From: Closterium sp. Naga37s-1
Taxonomy: Eukaryota; Streptophyta; Zygnematophyceae; Desmidiales; Closteriaceae
Reading direction: 5' to 3'
Assembly (NCBI GenBank): GCA_947471745.1
Contig: CANJKZ010000548.1
Location: 370,001 to 434,000 of the forward strand
Length of the DNA stretch: 64,000 bases
How positions within the stretch are numbered: position 1 is the first letter of the stretch; every line of letters begins with the position of its first letter. The notes beneath the pieces were generated by a model. It saw nothing but the letters and a program-made list of their open reading frames with translations, was not told the DNA's origin and did not search any database. Shown here piece by piece: positions 1-11,447 of this stretch. The position numbers and the translations under genes were made by a program.

Positions 1-3000
1 GCGGGTTGCCCCTCTATTCCCACCAACGACAAGACAAAGGCGAGGGGGAGAGACGGCGCAAGGGGAGAGAAGCATGGGGAGGGGGTGTTCTGGCACCATC
101 AGCTGTTCCTATATGCCCGTCTGCGACAGCACACAGCTGAGTGAGAAAAAGGAGGGGGAGGCACGGGTAAGGGGACACATGTAAGTAAGGGCAGTCGCAA
201 GGGGGAGTTCGGGTTGGCACAATGGCACTCACATGGGCACCACTCACTCCGCACAGCACCACCACCACAGAACCACCACACCACCACAGTCCACTACCAC
301 AGCAGCACTCACACAGGGAGCACGCGTGTGCCGTGCTCCCTCGCCAGCTCTGCATCCACGGCGCGGCGGGCGGTGCTCTTGGTGCGCTCCTTCAGCCCCA
401 CGTGCGCATCCCACGACCGCTTCACCGGCAGAATGGTGCGGCGCGGCGGGGCCTTGGAGGGGGAAGGGGGCGACGTGCGCACCACACTGTCCTCCTCGCT
501 CGCACTGGCTGCCTCGTCCGCCGCCTCCACTGCTGCTGCCTGGTTGTTGGGGGGGAAGGGGGAGGGAAGGAGGGAGGGTAGGAGGAGAGGGTGGGGGGGG
601 GAGAGTATGGGGGGGATTGAGGGGGGAGGACGGGGAAATGGAGCTTATGTAGTGATCTTGGAAGGGGACGGCGGTGACGTGGGCACCACACTGTCCTCCT
701 CGCTGGCACTTGCAGCCTCGTCCGCCGCCTCCACTGCTGCTGCCTGGTTGTTGGGGGGGAAGGGAGTGCGTGGGGTGGGTGGGTTGGAGGGGGTGGAAGG
801 AAGAGGGGGTGGGAGGAAGTGTGTAGGGAGGGGGGCGTGAAAGTTGGCTCGCGTGTCTCACAAGGCGTGGACGGAGGAGGTAGAGGCGGGAACAGAACAG
901 AACCAAAGGACTGTGCAAACAGCAGGAATAAGGAAGGGGCGCGGGCAGAATAGGGCAACAGGAAGGGAGAGCAGGGTGCAGGGTACGAACCGGGTCTTCA
1001 AGGAAGAGCGAGGCGGAGAGAGCAGGGTGCGCTGCCTCTAGCAGCGCAGACGCGAGCATGTCAGCCGACTCGTGGAATTGCTGTGCGGGGGGGGAAGGAC
1101 GAGGAATTGGAAGGAAGGAATGAGGGAGGAGGGGAGGAGAGGTTGAGCTGAGCTGAGCCTAGCAGAGAGGATGCAAGCATGGCAGTGGACTTGCGGAGTA
1201 AAGTGAAAGAACGAGGGAAGGAAGGAACAGGGTTGGGAAGACGAGACGAGCAGGGGCATGGATGAAGAGAGCGGAGTTGGGAGGGGGAGGGAATAGGGGC
1301 CGTTGGAAAACAGGGGGATGAAAATGCAAGGGATTGGAGGAGAGAGCAGCAGACACTGAGAGAAGGGAGAGTGGAAAGGGGAGAGGCCACGCTCCGTATG
1401 CGGAAGATTGACGAGTGCGGGAGGGAGGAGAGGGAGGTGAGGGAGGTGAGGGAGGTGAGGGAGGGGGAAGGAGCGGCTCACGTGCAGCAGGTAGGGAGCA
1501 TCAAGGAAGCTCCTGGTGCCGTGCGAGGTGGAGCCATCGGTGTGGGTGAGCAGTACGGACTGGTGGCGGATGGACTTCTCTACCGCCATGGCCAGCCGCT
1601 CGTGGTCGTGCAGCGAGTGCCACCCGTTCACCAGCACCACCTCCTGCCCCGGGGCCAGCATGCCCGTGATCTGGGAGGAAGGAGGGGGAGGTGTTGGGTG
1701 AGAGGAGGGAAGGAGGGAGGAAAGGAGTGATTCAAGGCTTGCTACCCCTTCACGAGCACCACCTCCTACCCCGAGGTCAGCATGCCCGTGATCTGCGAGG
1801 ATGAAGGAGGGGCGCAATCGGGAGAGGAGGATGAAGAGGAGGAGAGGAGGGAAGAACTGGGGAGGTTAATTTATCTCTCTTCTTTTTTGTTAGATGAGAT
1901 ACACTGACTGACACGGGCAACTGAGGCTGGGGAGGGTGTGAGTAGGAGGGGAATCTACAGAGAGTATTGGTAACAACTCACACGCTCGCACCTTTGGCCA
2001 CGTGGCTCGCATCGCACCTGTGCTTCGAGCTGGTGCAGGTTGATGGAATGGGCATGGCCCGGTGCGAGGGGGTTGAAGTGGCGGTGGTTGGACAGCACTA
2101 TCACCGCCACCAGCACCCTGTGACTCACGTCCACGTTCAAAAATCTGTTAAGGGAAGTGTGGAAAAAAGGGGGGGGGGGGGGGGTGGGGGGGGGGGGTGG
2201 TTGGTTGGAGGAGGAGGGGGGAGGTGCGGGAAAAGAAGGGGAGGTTGTTGGAGAAGGACGGGTCTGTTTCTAGCGAGCGGATGGTCGGACGGAGGGAGGG
2301 AAGGGCGGAGGGACAGAGGGACGGAGGGACAGACAGAAAAGAGGTGGAGGCAGCGGGTGAGCAACGAACCGGACGTCGGGTGAGAAGAGGTGCTCCACAG
2401 CGGACGACACGACATCCGCCAGAGCACCCGAGAAGAACTCCTTGCTCTGCGGCTTCCCTGCCCCGTGCAGCGACGCCGCCGCTGCTGCCGCTGCAGCCGC
2501 AGCCGCAGCGGCACCAGCATTGCCAGCAGCGGCGGTGGCAGCGGATGAGGTGGAGGAGGAGGAGAGAGTGGGTTGGTCAGGAAGGAACATGGAGCGCACG
2601 CGGGGGATGGTGCCAGGCACCACTGCACCCTCTGCCTCGCCCAGATGGCCGAATGTGACTGGGCCGGCCGAGAGGTCTATCACCACATATCTGCGGCGTG
2701 GGGAGGGTAAGGGGAAGGGAGAGGGGAGAGTTGAGGACGAAGGAGAGGGGAAGGAAGACTTGTGGGAGCAGGGAGGGGTGATGGGAGGAAAGGCTTGGGG
2801 TGCGGGCAGAGGGAGAGGATGGGTTGGGTACAGCACAGGGCGGGGGATGATGGACTGGAGATTGGGATAAGGCAGAGGAGGGTCTGATATGAGAGTGCCG
2901 CGCAAGGATGGGTGGTTGGTGTGTGTGGTGGTGGTGACGATGATGAAACGAGAGGATGGAGACAGAAAGGGACTGGATTGAAGGATGCATGGGTGTCAGG

Positions 3001-4439
3001 TTGCAAGGGGCTGAATTCAACCCGTGGATTAGATATCCCATGCCAGAATTTTCGTTCCCCTTTCACGGAACCTTCACATCAGAGCTCTGCCCTGGTGTGC
3101 TGAGTGGCAAGCAGACAGACAGTCATGCCTCAAGTGAACGGATCCATCCCATCCCATCCACTAAGGATAGCCCGCCGCATCCCATGCATCGCATCGCATC
3201 GCACGAGAGTGGCATCCATACGCATTCACGATTCGCCCTCCTGCCTGCGCAGCGCCTCTTTGAAGAAAGTAGATCGCAAAACAAGCCGCCGCTCTAAGGC
3301 AGGCAGCACAATGCTCCTCTCTCCCACGTAACCATTTCGTATCATATCTGTGTGTGCCCTGCCCACGACCTGCGTCACTGTACGAGTCTGCATGTAATTG
3401 TGCATACCAACATGCACTCGATTCCAGTACCCGACCCCCCACTCTCCTTGTTCCCTGACCAGCTCAAGCCCCACCCCACCTGCCATAGGACAGCCAGCCA
3501 CGCCTGAGCGTGCGCTGTCATACAGGTATGCATAAGAGCACGGGCCTGTCCCCATAACCTCCCTCGTTCCCTGCCCAAGTCAAGCCCCACTCACCTGGCG
3601 TGTGAGAGCCACGTCTGTGCGTTCCCTGCCCTGCCCTGCACCGTGGCAGGAGTATGCATACGACGCGACGCCCTCCTGCTCCTCTCAAGCTGACTGACAC
3701 TGACTGGAAAACCACACACTACAATACAGTACCTCTTCCAAGGCAGCTCAACGCTCACATGGCATGGGAGAGCCACGTCTGTGCGTGCCCTGCGCCATGG
3801 TACGAGTATGCATACTACGAGTAAGTACTCGCCCTCCTGCTCCTCTCAAGCTGACACAGACTGAAACCACACACAATACAATACAGTACCCCTTCGAAGG
3901 CAGCTCAAGGGCTTACCTGGCGTGGGAGAGCCACGTCTGTGCGTGCCCTGCGCCATGGTACGAGTATGCATACGAGTACCCGCCCTCCTGCTCCTCCACC
4001 TGCTGCTCACTCAGGGCCGATGTGGCGGGGCCTGAGGGCGGTGGGCGTGACGGGTCCATGCGCGTCTGGGGTGCGAGGAGTGGGCGAGTGTGGTGGACGG
4101 GTGGTTGTGGGTGGAGACGGACAGGGGAGGGGAGAAGGAGGGAGAAGGGGATGAGGGAGGGGGAAGGGCGGAAGTGGAGTGTGGAGGGAGGGGAGGGAGA
4201 AGCTTTGTGGTAGGACGAGGGGAATGAGGGGTGGTACACGTGCACCTTACAACTGGTGGTGCCTCTAGCTGCAGCTCAGACAGCCCGATGTGGCGGGGCG
4301 CCAGGGCCTGGCCTGAGGGCGGTGGTGGGTGGGAGTGAGTCGTGTCGGAGACAGGAAGAACGGAGTTGATAGCAGCAGAATCAGGACCGTTGCAATGCAA
4401 CTGATGCCTCCTTCCTCCTTCGCCTTTGCGTACATCACA

Positions 4440-4483
<44 letters not shown>

Positions 4484-7400
4484 GTACCACACAGGTGCAC
4501 ACATCCCCCTTCCGCACCCCCACCCCCACCTCCACAGTCCATCCCCATATACACGCCGTGTGCCTACAAACCTTGTCCAGGTTACACAGGAAGACGGCAA
4601 TCGCCTTGTGCGGCTGGTTCTCCCCCGCGCTCCCCCCCTCCTCCCCCTCGCCCTCAGCAGGCTGCTCAAAGAGCTCCGAGTACATGCGGTCGAACGTGGG
4701 CTCTATGCTCGTGGCCTCCACCGTGTACACCTGCGGTTAATGAATGAACACAGAGGGATGGTGATGGAGGAACAAGGCGGACGTGCTTTTTGAGGCACCT
4801 AAGGGATACAACGTGGGTTCTATGCTCGCTGCTTCCACTGTGTACACCTGGGGTGGGGGCATGAACACGCAACGGGGTGGTGGCAGAGGCAGAAAGCGAA
4901 GCTGATTCTCCAGGCACGAGGGCCCTATGCTCGTTGCTTCCTCCACTGTGTACACCTGCGGTGGGGAGTGTGATGAATGTGCACAGAGGGATGGTGGCAG
5001 AGGAAACAGGCGGGCGTGATTTTTGAGGCACACAAGCGTGGGTGGGAAGAGCTCTATGCTTGTTGCCTCCACTGTCTACCTACACCTGGGGAGTATGATG
5101 AATGCGCACAGAGAAATGGTTTTTGGACTGTCTCAAAATGACCACAGAGGGATGGTGCCAGATGCACGGTGCGGATGATATTCTTTACCACGCTTGACAT
5201 GCCCGCTCCCTGCTCCCTCCCTGCTCACACGCCCGCTCAAGGACTCACAAATAAAGAATCACCTATGCCTAACCCCTCAACTTGACGAGCGTACCGTGGT
5301 GTTGCTGCCAGCAGCAGCAGCAGCAGAGCCGGGCGCAGGCTTCAAATTGGAGCGAACGGCTTTCTCTAGCGACACTAGGCTCTCCTCTGATGCCTGTGGC
5401 ATGTGGCGTTCGTTGAGGCCGGGAGGGAGGGAGGGGGGCAGAGGGGAAAAGGAGAGACGGGCTTTTTTCAAACGACTCGGACGCCATCTAGTGTCATCTG
5501 TGCCGTGTGGTGTGGGCGGCAGGCAGGGAGAGGGGATGGGGGGAAGGAGGGAAACGGGGAGAGGTTTGGAGGAGGAAATGGGGGGGAGGAGGGGGAGGTG
5601 GAGAGGCGGGGAGAGGATGGGGGGGGAGGACAGGGTGGGGGGAGGAGAGGGAGGAGTAGGAGAGTACAAGGTGCGGTGACAGGCAGGGATGAGGTGTGGG
5701 CACATGAGACAAAAGGAAGGAGGGGTGTGAATGGATGGATGGATGGTTGTCAAATGTCACCAGCAGCAGCAGCATCAGCATGCCATGTCATGTTAAAACA
5801 TCACTCCGAAGAACACACATACAGTCCCCCCCTCGCTCCAGTCTCTACTATCACTCCAATGCCTCTCTGGTTTCCCTACCCCTCCACACCACTCTCCACC
5901 GCTCCCAACCCATCCCCCTCCCTCCCTCCCCACCCCACGCACCTTAACAACGTTGTAGCTGAGCTCGTGCTGCACGAGCATCTCGCGGCGCGTCTCCCAG
6001 CAGGCGGGGCGGTGGTAGCTGAAGCCGTGGTGCAGCAGGTACTCCACCTGCTCGCCCTCCATGTCCACGCGGTACGCCCCGTCGCCGTCCAGCCCCACCA
6101 GCACCACGCTCACCTCCATGGGCACTGATAGGGGCGACTGGGGGGGGAGGGGGGGGAGAGGGACAACGGTAGGGAGTGGGGGGAAGGTAGAGGGGAGAGG
6201 AAGGAGGAGGAATGGAGCTGCCGCGGTTTTAAATTCGTTTAGAGACATCTCGTCCCCGTCCAGCCCCACCAGCACCACGCTCACCTCCATGGGCACTGAT
6301 AGGGGCGACTGGGGGACGAACATGGGGGGAAGTGTGGGGATGGTGGGGGGATGGTGAGGGATGTACGGGATGGGAGGAACAGGGGAGGGGATGTGTGGAG
6401 GGGAGGGGGGAAAGTAGGGATGCGGTGTGAAGGTGGAGAGAGAAAGGACGCGTGGTTGGGCAGGCAGAGGCGGGAGAATTGGTGGGACAAGGAGAGGAAT
6501 AAAAGTCGAAACAGAGATGTTGCGCTTCCTGGTCCTCACTACCAGCAGCCTCGGACCTTACCCCTTCCCTTGAATTGAAACCCCTCCCCTCCCCTCCCCT
6601 CCCCTCCCCTCTCCCTCCTCTCCCCGGTCCTCCACCCCCACCCCCTCCCATCCCAGGCCCCTCCCTCCCTCCCCGTTGCTTGTCCATGAGTTTCCGCCCC
6701 AATTTCTTCCTTCCTCTACCCCCTTTCTTCCCCCCCACACACACACACCGTTCCTTCCATTTCTCCCCAAACCAAGCCCCGTTCCCTTTCCGGCCCCTCC
6801 CCGACGTGGTTCTCTCTCACGTCCGTGTTGCGAAACGGCAGCGTGTCAATTGCCCCAAAACAGAACTACACTCGGATACCGCCCCTCGTCAGTCGCTCCC
6901 TCGCCCACCACACCCCCTCCCTCTCCCCCTCCCCTTCTCCCCCCGCGTCCCCAGCGCCCGCCCCTGGCACTCCCCCGCGTGGGCTCTCACGCCGGTGCTG
7001 TGGAAGAGCAGCGCCTCTACTCTATAGCTCGCGCCATCCGCCAGGCTGCCGCTACTTATCAGTCGCACCCTCACCCCCACCCCGCCGCTCCCATCCCATC
7101 CCTTACCCCCACACCCCGCCCCTGGCCTCCGCTTGGCCTCAATGCTCACGTCGGTGCTGTGGACGAGCAGCGCCACCCGCCACGCCAGGATACCGCCCCT
7201 CAGTCGCTTCGCTTCCCCCTACTGCACCCCTTCCCCCCCCTGTCATCCCCGGATCCCATCCCAGTGCTCACATCGGTGCTGTGGAAGAGCAGCGTGTCGA
7301 TGGAGCGCGCCACCAACGTGCGCACCTCGCTCCCTCATCCCACCCCGCACCACGCAACCCCCGCTTTCCCCCCGCCCGCCTCTGCTCATCACCCCCCCAT

Positions 7401-7939
7401 TCGCGGGTGCTCACGTCGGTGCTGTGGAAGAGCAGCGTGTCGATGGAGCGCGCCACCACGGTGCGCACCTCCTCGAACGGCCCGTGGTGCCACGGCGACA
7501 GCATCCCGCGCGGCCGCTTGAACGCGCGCGCCGCGGACTCCGCCGCGCACTGCGGCGCGCGGCTCGGCGCCAGAACTAGGAGGGCTATAGCGAGGATGAG
7601 AAGCGGGCGGATGGTACAAGCGGTGCGCGCAGGTGAGAGGGAGGACACGCGACGCGACGAGAAGAGCGAGGGAGGAGAGGGGAGAGACTGGGGAGAGTGT
7701 GGAGCGGGAGAGGGAGGAGAGGGAGAGAGGGGAACGAAAGAGGACGGAGGGATCGTAGGGTGTGATATATGGCAGCACTCGACTAGCGACTTCCGTCCAG
7801 TTAAATGTTCCGAGCTGGTTTTGGGCGGCCGAACGTCTGTCGAGCGGTGGTTTCGTGAAGCGTTGCCTGCTTGCTGCTGGAGCGGTGACATTGCGGCGGC
7901 AAAACCGCCATGGCCATCCATTGATTGACGCGTAGTCAA
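1..7939 (-). CDS. Multi-exon plant-conserved secretory-type protein (At5g58100-like), 3' end outside window
   Basis: Exons were joined by GT-AG sites (CT...AC on the plus strand) and phase. Reading 5' to 3' on the minus strand: 7939-7415 (start uncertain), 6137-5943, 5393-5295, 4730-4572, 4031-3917, 2690-2370, 2144-2018, 1670-1482, 1080-991, 539-about 313, and perhaps 144 downward. Phases agree across all joins except exon 4730-4572 to 4031-3917, where a short exon is probably missing. The first exon has a hydrophobic stretch (RPLLILAIALLVLA) like a signal peptide, but no nearby Met. Recognisable blocks include VPMEVSVVLVGLDGDG, ARYVVIDLSAGP, PGQEVVLVNGWHSLHDHE and ADMLASALLEAAHPAL. From memory these match a land-plant family that includes Arabidopsis At5g58100, reported in pollen-wall work; the biochemical function is unknown. 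Introns are strongly pyrimidine-rich on the coding strand. An Ala run (about 2478-2516) and a Glu/Gly-rich insert (about 4620-4660) look lineage-specific. The family match is recalled, not searched. Confidence 0.7.
665..745 (-). repeat. Intronic partial copy of exon 539-313
   Basis: This segment repeats about 80 bp of the 5' part of the exon at 461-539, including its CAG acceptor (minus strand ...CAACCAG). The copied reading frame starts AAAVEAADEAASASEED as in the exon, then runs into a stop. It is therefore a fragment and not a second full exon. Confidence 0.75.
1155..1205 (-). repeat. Degenerate copy of exon 1080-991
   Basis: On the minus strand this intronic stretch reads STAMLASSLLGSAQ, clearly related to the SADMLASALLEAAH of the exon lying about 100 bp downstream in the gene. 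It keeps the upstream exon edge but diverges after about 45 bp. Confidence 0.55.
1745..1802 (-). repeat. Intronic copy of the acceptor end of exon 1670-1482
   Basis: About 50 bp are nearly identical to 1622-1672 (minus strand: acceptor, then ITGMLAxGxEVVLV). Only the first 15 or so codons are present before the sequence becomes intronic purine/pyrimidine-biased DNA. Confidence 0.7.
3350..3855 (-). repeat. Two to three copies of the donor end of exon 4031-3917
   Basis: Copies at about 3594-3664 and 3757-3835 repeat the exon end (HAQTWLSHAR block) together with a usable GTGAG donor. A more decayed trace lies near 3355-3410 (same GT..CGAG..GCAT spacing). The true exon donor is at 3916/3917, because only that one joins in phase to the following YVVIDLSAGP exon. 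Confidence 0.65.
4253..4325 (-). repeat. Copy of the acceptor end of exon 4031-3917
   Basis: Minus-strand CCGCCCTCAG acceptor followed by a CGCCACATCGG block, as at 4031. The copy reads HIGLSELQLEA while the exon reads TSALSEQQVEEQE, so one of the two has shifted by a nucleotide. This copy could instead be a genuine small exon filling the phase gap before exon 4031-3917. Confidence 0.5.
4437..4482. repeat. (CA)n microsatellite
   Basis: Perfect CA dinucleotide run of about 40 bp inside an intron of the first gene. Confidence 0.95.
4797..5092 (-). repeat. Three copies of the acceptor end of exon 4730-4572
   Basis: Blocks at about 4812-4852, 4920-4962 and 5050-5088 each repeat the minus-strand CAG acceptor followed by GTGTACACAGTGGA and the ATSIE codons that begin the exon. 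Copies are spaced about 110-120 bp apart and include some flanking intron (the CACAGAGGGATGGTG motif), so the duplicated unit spans the exon-intron boundary. Confidence 0.8.
6245..6325 (-). repeat. Copy of the acceptor end of exon 6137-5943
   Basis: About 60 bp nearly identical to 6079-6140: acceptor CAG, then SPLSVPMEVSVVLVGLDGD, followed immediately by unrelated sequence with a stop codon. Confidence 0.8.
6808..7330 (-). repeat. Array of four decaying copies of the donor end of the first exon
   Basis: Segments near 6818, 6985, 7141 and 7267 repeat the end of exon 7939-7415 (DTLLFHSTD) with a GTGAG donor. The copy at 7267-7330 is closest and extends about 50 bp into the exon; those further into the intron are shorter and more diverged, as expected for serial duplication followed by decay. 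Confidence 0.8.
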
Positions 7940-8531
7940 TGCTCGGGAATCAGAAAGACGAATATGAATGCAATGGCAGTCGATTTTGAGCGCGATCCCG
8001 ACCAGCGAAACCTGATCTGATCGGATCTGAAAATTGGTCTGTTTGAATTACGACTGGGCACGATCCGCAAGAAACCGAAAGCGACAGACGCGCTGTTTGT
8101 GAGAGAACTATTAGATCCTGCAACAATCGGGGAGGTATCTCCGATTCGTGGCTAAGAGTAAGGTTGGTAGCTACTAATTTGTGGCCATGAAATCTTTCAA
8201 AGACCCAACACAAGGGAGACGCCGGCTTGAACTTCGCGGGGTTAGTGATGCGATCGTGGGGGCCTCGGCGATTTCGTTACGGTACGAGTGCGCGGAAAAT
8301 GCAATATCGAATATATGATTACATTACGTCCATACAAATTAAGACCTACTCAAAATTTGTAAGTAGCTTGTAAGCGGTTTGCGCAGTAAGAAATGGGATC
8401 TTCTTACACCTCACCAAGTTCCATAACGAGGACTAATCGATCGGCCACGCTGCCAAGGCCTCTTGCTCACAGCAAAAGGAATGGTTTTCTCTAGCCAGGC
8501 TATCTGAAAACAAGCACTAATTCTAACACAG
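7940..8531. other. Intergenic region upstream of the first gene
   Basis: No convincing coding region, RNA or repeat was seen. It lies 5' of the minus-strand gene, so it should contain that gene's promoter, but I cannot point to a specific TATA or initiator element. Confidence 0.4.
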
Positions 8532-8857
8532 TGTAAAGAATTTTCTCGTTATTCCTTACCGCGGCCGTCAACATCGCGTACAGCAGCAGCCGTTGTTCGC
8601 CCGTTACTGCTAACGGGGCTTCGCCAACTTCGCGCGCACTGTTACACCAAACCTCGCACTGCTGGAGCAGCCGAGTCGGCCTACGCTACCGGACTAGCCC
8701 GAACCTCGCGCCAGCGTAGCACTAGCTAGCTTGCACGCACCGCATTACAGTTTGCACATTTTCACGTATGAGTATTCGCTCATGCCTTCGCTCATACTTT
8801 GTACTTTTGAACACTCTAGTGCAATCCTCGCTACCTCGATTCATTGCACCCATAACA
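8532..8857 (+). repeat. 5' LTR of Ty3 copy 1
   Basis: Begins TGTAAAGAATTTTCTCG and ends CATAACA. Its partner is at 13598-13923. TSD CACAG precedes it. Confidence 0.93.
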
Positions 8858-8859
8858 CT

Positions 8860-8873
8860 TGGTTATCAGAGCC
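8860..8873 (+). promoter_or_regulatory. Primer-binding site, initiator Met tRNA type
   Basis: TGGTTATCAGAGCC two bases after the LTR end. It matches the common plant LTR-element PBS TGGTATCAGAGC with one inserted T. Confidence 0.8.
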
Positions 8874-9041
8874 ACTTTCTTTTCGGACCGCGCATCTCCG
8901 CATCCCAGGAAATCAACTTTTGATTTTTCACTCGAAGGGACTCACGCACCTTAGCACCTAGGAGCCGCTGTCATCGCGTTCTCTCGTAAACGCATGCAGC
9001 CATGACTGCGCCTAGACTAAGCCGAGCCGACGCCCTTCGCT

Positions 9042-10180
9042 ATGGCTGAACATATCGACGTCACCACACTCACGCAGGACCGTTTGAACGAACTGCTGCG
9101 GCAACTGCACGAAAGCTCTGAAGAAATCACAGCACTAACGGCGGAAGCACATCCCTGCAGAATGACGTCGCACGAGCACAACAAGCATAATCACGAGCAT
9201 CTGGCACTCCGGGACAACCTGCACCACAAGCATAGCAGCACGGAAGTGTGGAGCAACCCGCGAGCGCGGCCAGTGATGGCGTCGTCCGCCACGACGGAGA
9301 CGACGACCACGACACGACACACCCCGAAGCGACAAATGCGGCCAGGAGCCAGCCTCGCGTCACGATTTCGGCACCGACCAACGATTCGGCACTGCCGTCA
9401 CCGATGGCGCTGAAGCCGCAGCGTCCGCCATACTTTGACTTGAGTCAACGGGGTGGTCCTACCGTTCAGGCGTGGTTGTTTACGTTGAACGTGTTTTTCG
9501 ACGCCAACTACGTCTCGGAGGTTACGGCGAAGATTCGCTACGCCGTGTCGTTGCTGCGAGGACCCGCCATGGACTGGTGGCACGACATCGTCATGAAGCC
9601 GATGGACTACGCGACTCTACCGACACGGGAAGGACGAACCGGACCCTGGGCGCCGTCGTATTTCGTGGAGGTGCCCCAATATCGCACGAGGGATGCGTGG
9701 TGCGCAGGTCTGCGTGCTCGGTTTGAGCCAATTGCGGCTTCGATCGCGGCGCGTCAGAAACTCCATACTTGGGGCCAACTCGGTTCCGTCCAAAACTATA
9801 CCAGCGGGTTTTTGGCGCTGTGCGAGCAGGTGGGCTACATGCATGAATTTGAGCGTATCAACCGCTACATCGGCGGCCTAAAGCATGACATTGCTCAGGA
9901 AATCCAGCTCCGCGGCGTCATAGATTTTCAGGAGATTCTCGCCATGGCGGAGAAGCTCGATTTTTTCCGCCGACCGAGACCGGGGTCCTACGGAAGTAGC
10001 AGCAACTGGGGACATCGATCTCGTGGGATGAACGAGAGCGCCACGATACGTGCCGTCGCAGCGAATACCGCTGCCGCACCATTTAAAAAACGCTGCTTCG
10101 CGTGCAATCGGCCGGGACACCGCAAAAGCGAATGCCCAGAAAACGCTAAGGGAAAGGGGGAAGCTGAGCAGCAGAAATAG
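9042..10180 (+). pseudogene. Gag of Ty3 copy 1, frameshifted
   Basis: The likely start is MAEHIDVTTLTQDRLNELL at 9042; the matching Gag of the minus-strand copy also begins with a short TTLTQERIDELMRQLEE-type helix. The frame then changes near 9230 into the ORF at 9248-10180, which carries the Gag capsid-like core (SLLRGPAMDWW) and ends with a CCHC zinc knuckle (CFACNRPGHRKSEC) at about 10099-10140. Gag packages element RNA in cytoplasmic particles. The frameshift would separate the N-terminal helix from the capsid core. Confidence 0.85.
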
Positions 10181-11447
10181 GCAAGCAGCAGGGAAACGCT
10201 GGGAGTCAGTAGCAGACGGGCCCTCTACTGACAGGTCACGCCGCTCGCCCGACCCAACCGACCCTCACCGAGTGATTGTGTCGGTTCACGCAATCGACCA
10301 CACCCGACCGAATAAGGAGGGTACTACGGTAGACAGCCCCATACTGCTTAGCGGGAAGATTGGGACAGACTTAGTTAAATTATTCGTAGACGGGGGAGCC
10401 AGCCACAGCCTGATCAACACCGCCACAGCACGAAAACTGAGACTGCCACTAGACAGATGCTTACCTGATATCGACGCAAGACTGGTCGACGACACGCCAC
10501 TGGCGATACAAGAACGCGTAGACCGGGTTCGGATTCGATGCGGGGGTAACTTCACGTTTAGCCAGGAAATGCTCGCAACAACCCTCGACGGAACCGACAT
10601 TTTACTCGGTCGTGATTGGCTGCGACGACACAATCCGCGAATCAACTAGACGACGGGTGACTCCATCGTGCAAGTGAACGGTAACAACATCGCCTTACCT
10701 CGCTGGGGCTCGCCTGATTATTCGTCGATGCGTGTCAATGCAATCACGATGAAACGCACCGTAGCGGCAGGAGCTGGCGTGTACGCGGTCGACATTCGGG
10801 AAGCCGAGGCAGCGGACAAAGGGGGGGATTTACAGAAACTGCTAGCAGACGTACCAGATGACTTGGCAGCATTACTGAAGCAGTACAGTGGGATTTCTCG
10901 GAAGCAGCTAGACTATCTACTTGAGAAGGAATTCATTCGCCCGAGTTCGTCACCCTTCGCAGCGCCAATACTGTTCACACCGAAAAAAGACGGGGTGTTT
11001 CGCATGTGCATCGATTACCGCGCACTGAACAGGGTTACCATCAAAGCCCGTTACCCCATCCCACGAGCCGGCGAACTGATCGACCAACTGCGCACAAGCC
11101 GGGTTTTCTCGAAAATCGACCTTCGAGGAGGCTACCACCAGATCCGCGTCAACCCACCCGACTGCCCGAAAACAGCTTTCCGAATGTGCTACGGATCCTT
11201 CGAATACACTGTCATGCCCTTTGGACTGACCAACGCCCCCGCAACTTTTCAAATGACCATGAACGAAGCCTTCTGCCCGCTTTTAGATAAGTGCATCATC
11301 GTGTACCTCGACGACATATTGATTTACAGCCCAGACAGAGCACAGCACCTACAAGACATTGAAGCAGTTTTTAAAATACTGAGTGAGAACCGCCTACTGA
11401 CGAAAGCATCTAAGTGTGAGTTTTACAGGAAAGACTGGAGTTTTTAG
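10181..11447 (+). pseudogene. Protease and reverse transcriptase (N-terminal part) of Ty3 copy 1
   Basis: One frame (about 10050-11447) carries an aspartic protease with the active-site block LFVDGGASHSL (the usual DSGAS appears as DGGAS) and the ILLGRDWL flap block. A TAG at 10647-10649 follows, at a position where related copies have Trp. After it comes reverse transcriptase with IDYRALN, KIDLRGGYHQI, MPFGLTNAPATFQ and the catalytic YLDD (about 11308-11320). The frame stops at 11447, where a one-base shift separates RT from its FLGHIIS block. Family role: Pol maturation and cDNA synthesis. Confidence 0.9.

Noticed and set aside
14..1059. Long ORFs on both strands at 14-1059 (e.g. the 208-residue plus frame)
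   Set aside because: They run through purine-rich introns and duplicated exon edges of the minus-strand gene; codon content is low complexity and the spliced minus-strand reading is conserved.
4329..4793. Plus-strand ORF with (TH)n repeat
   Set aside because: Translation of the CA microsatellite and the antisense of exon 4730-4572.
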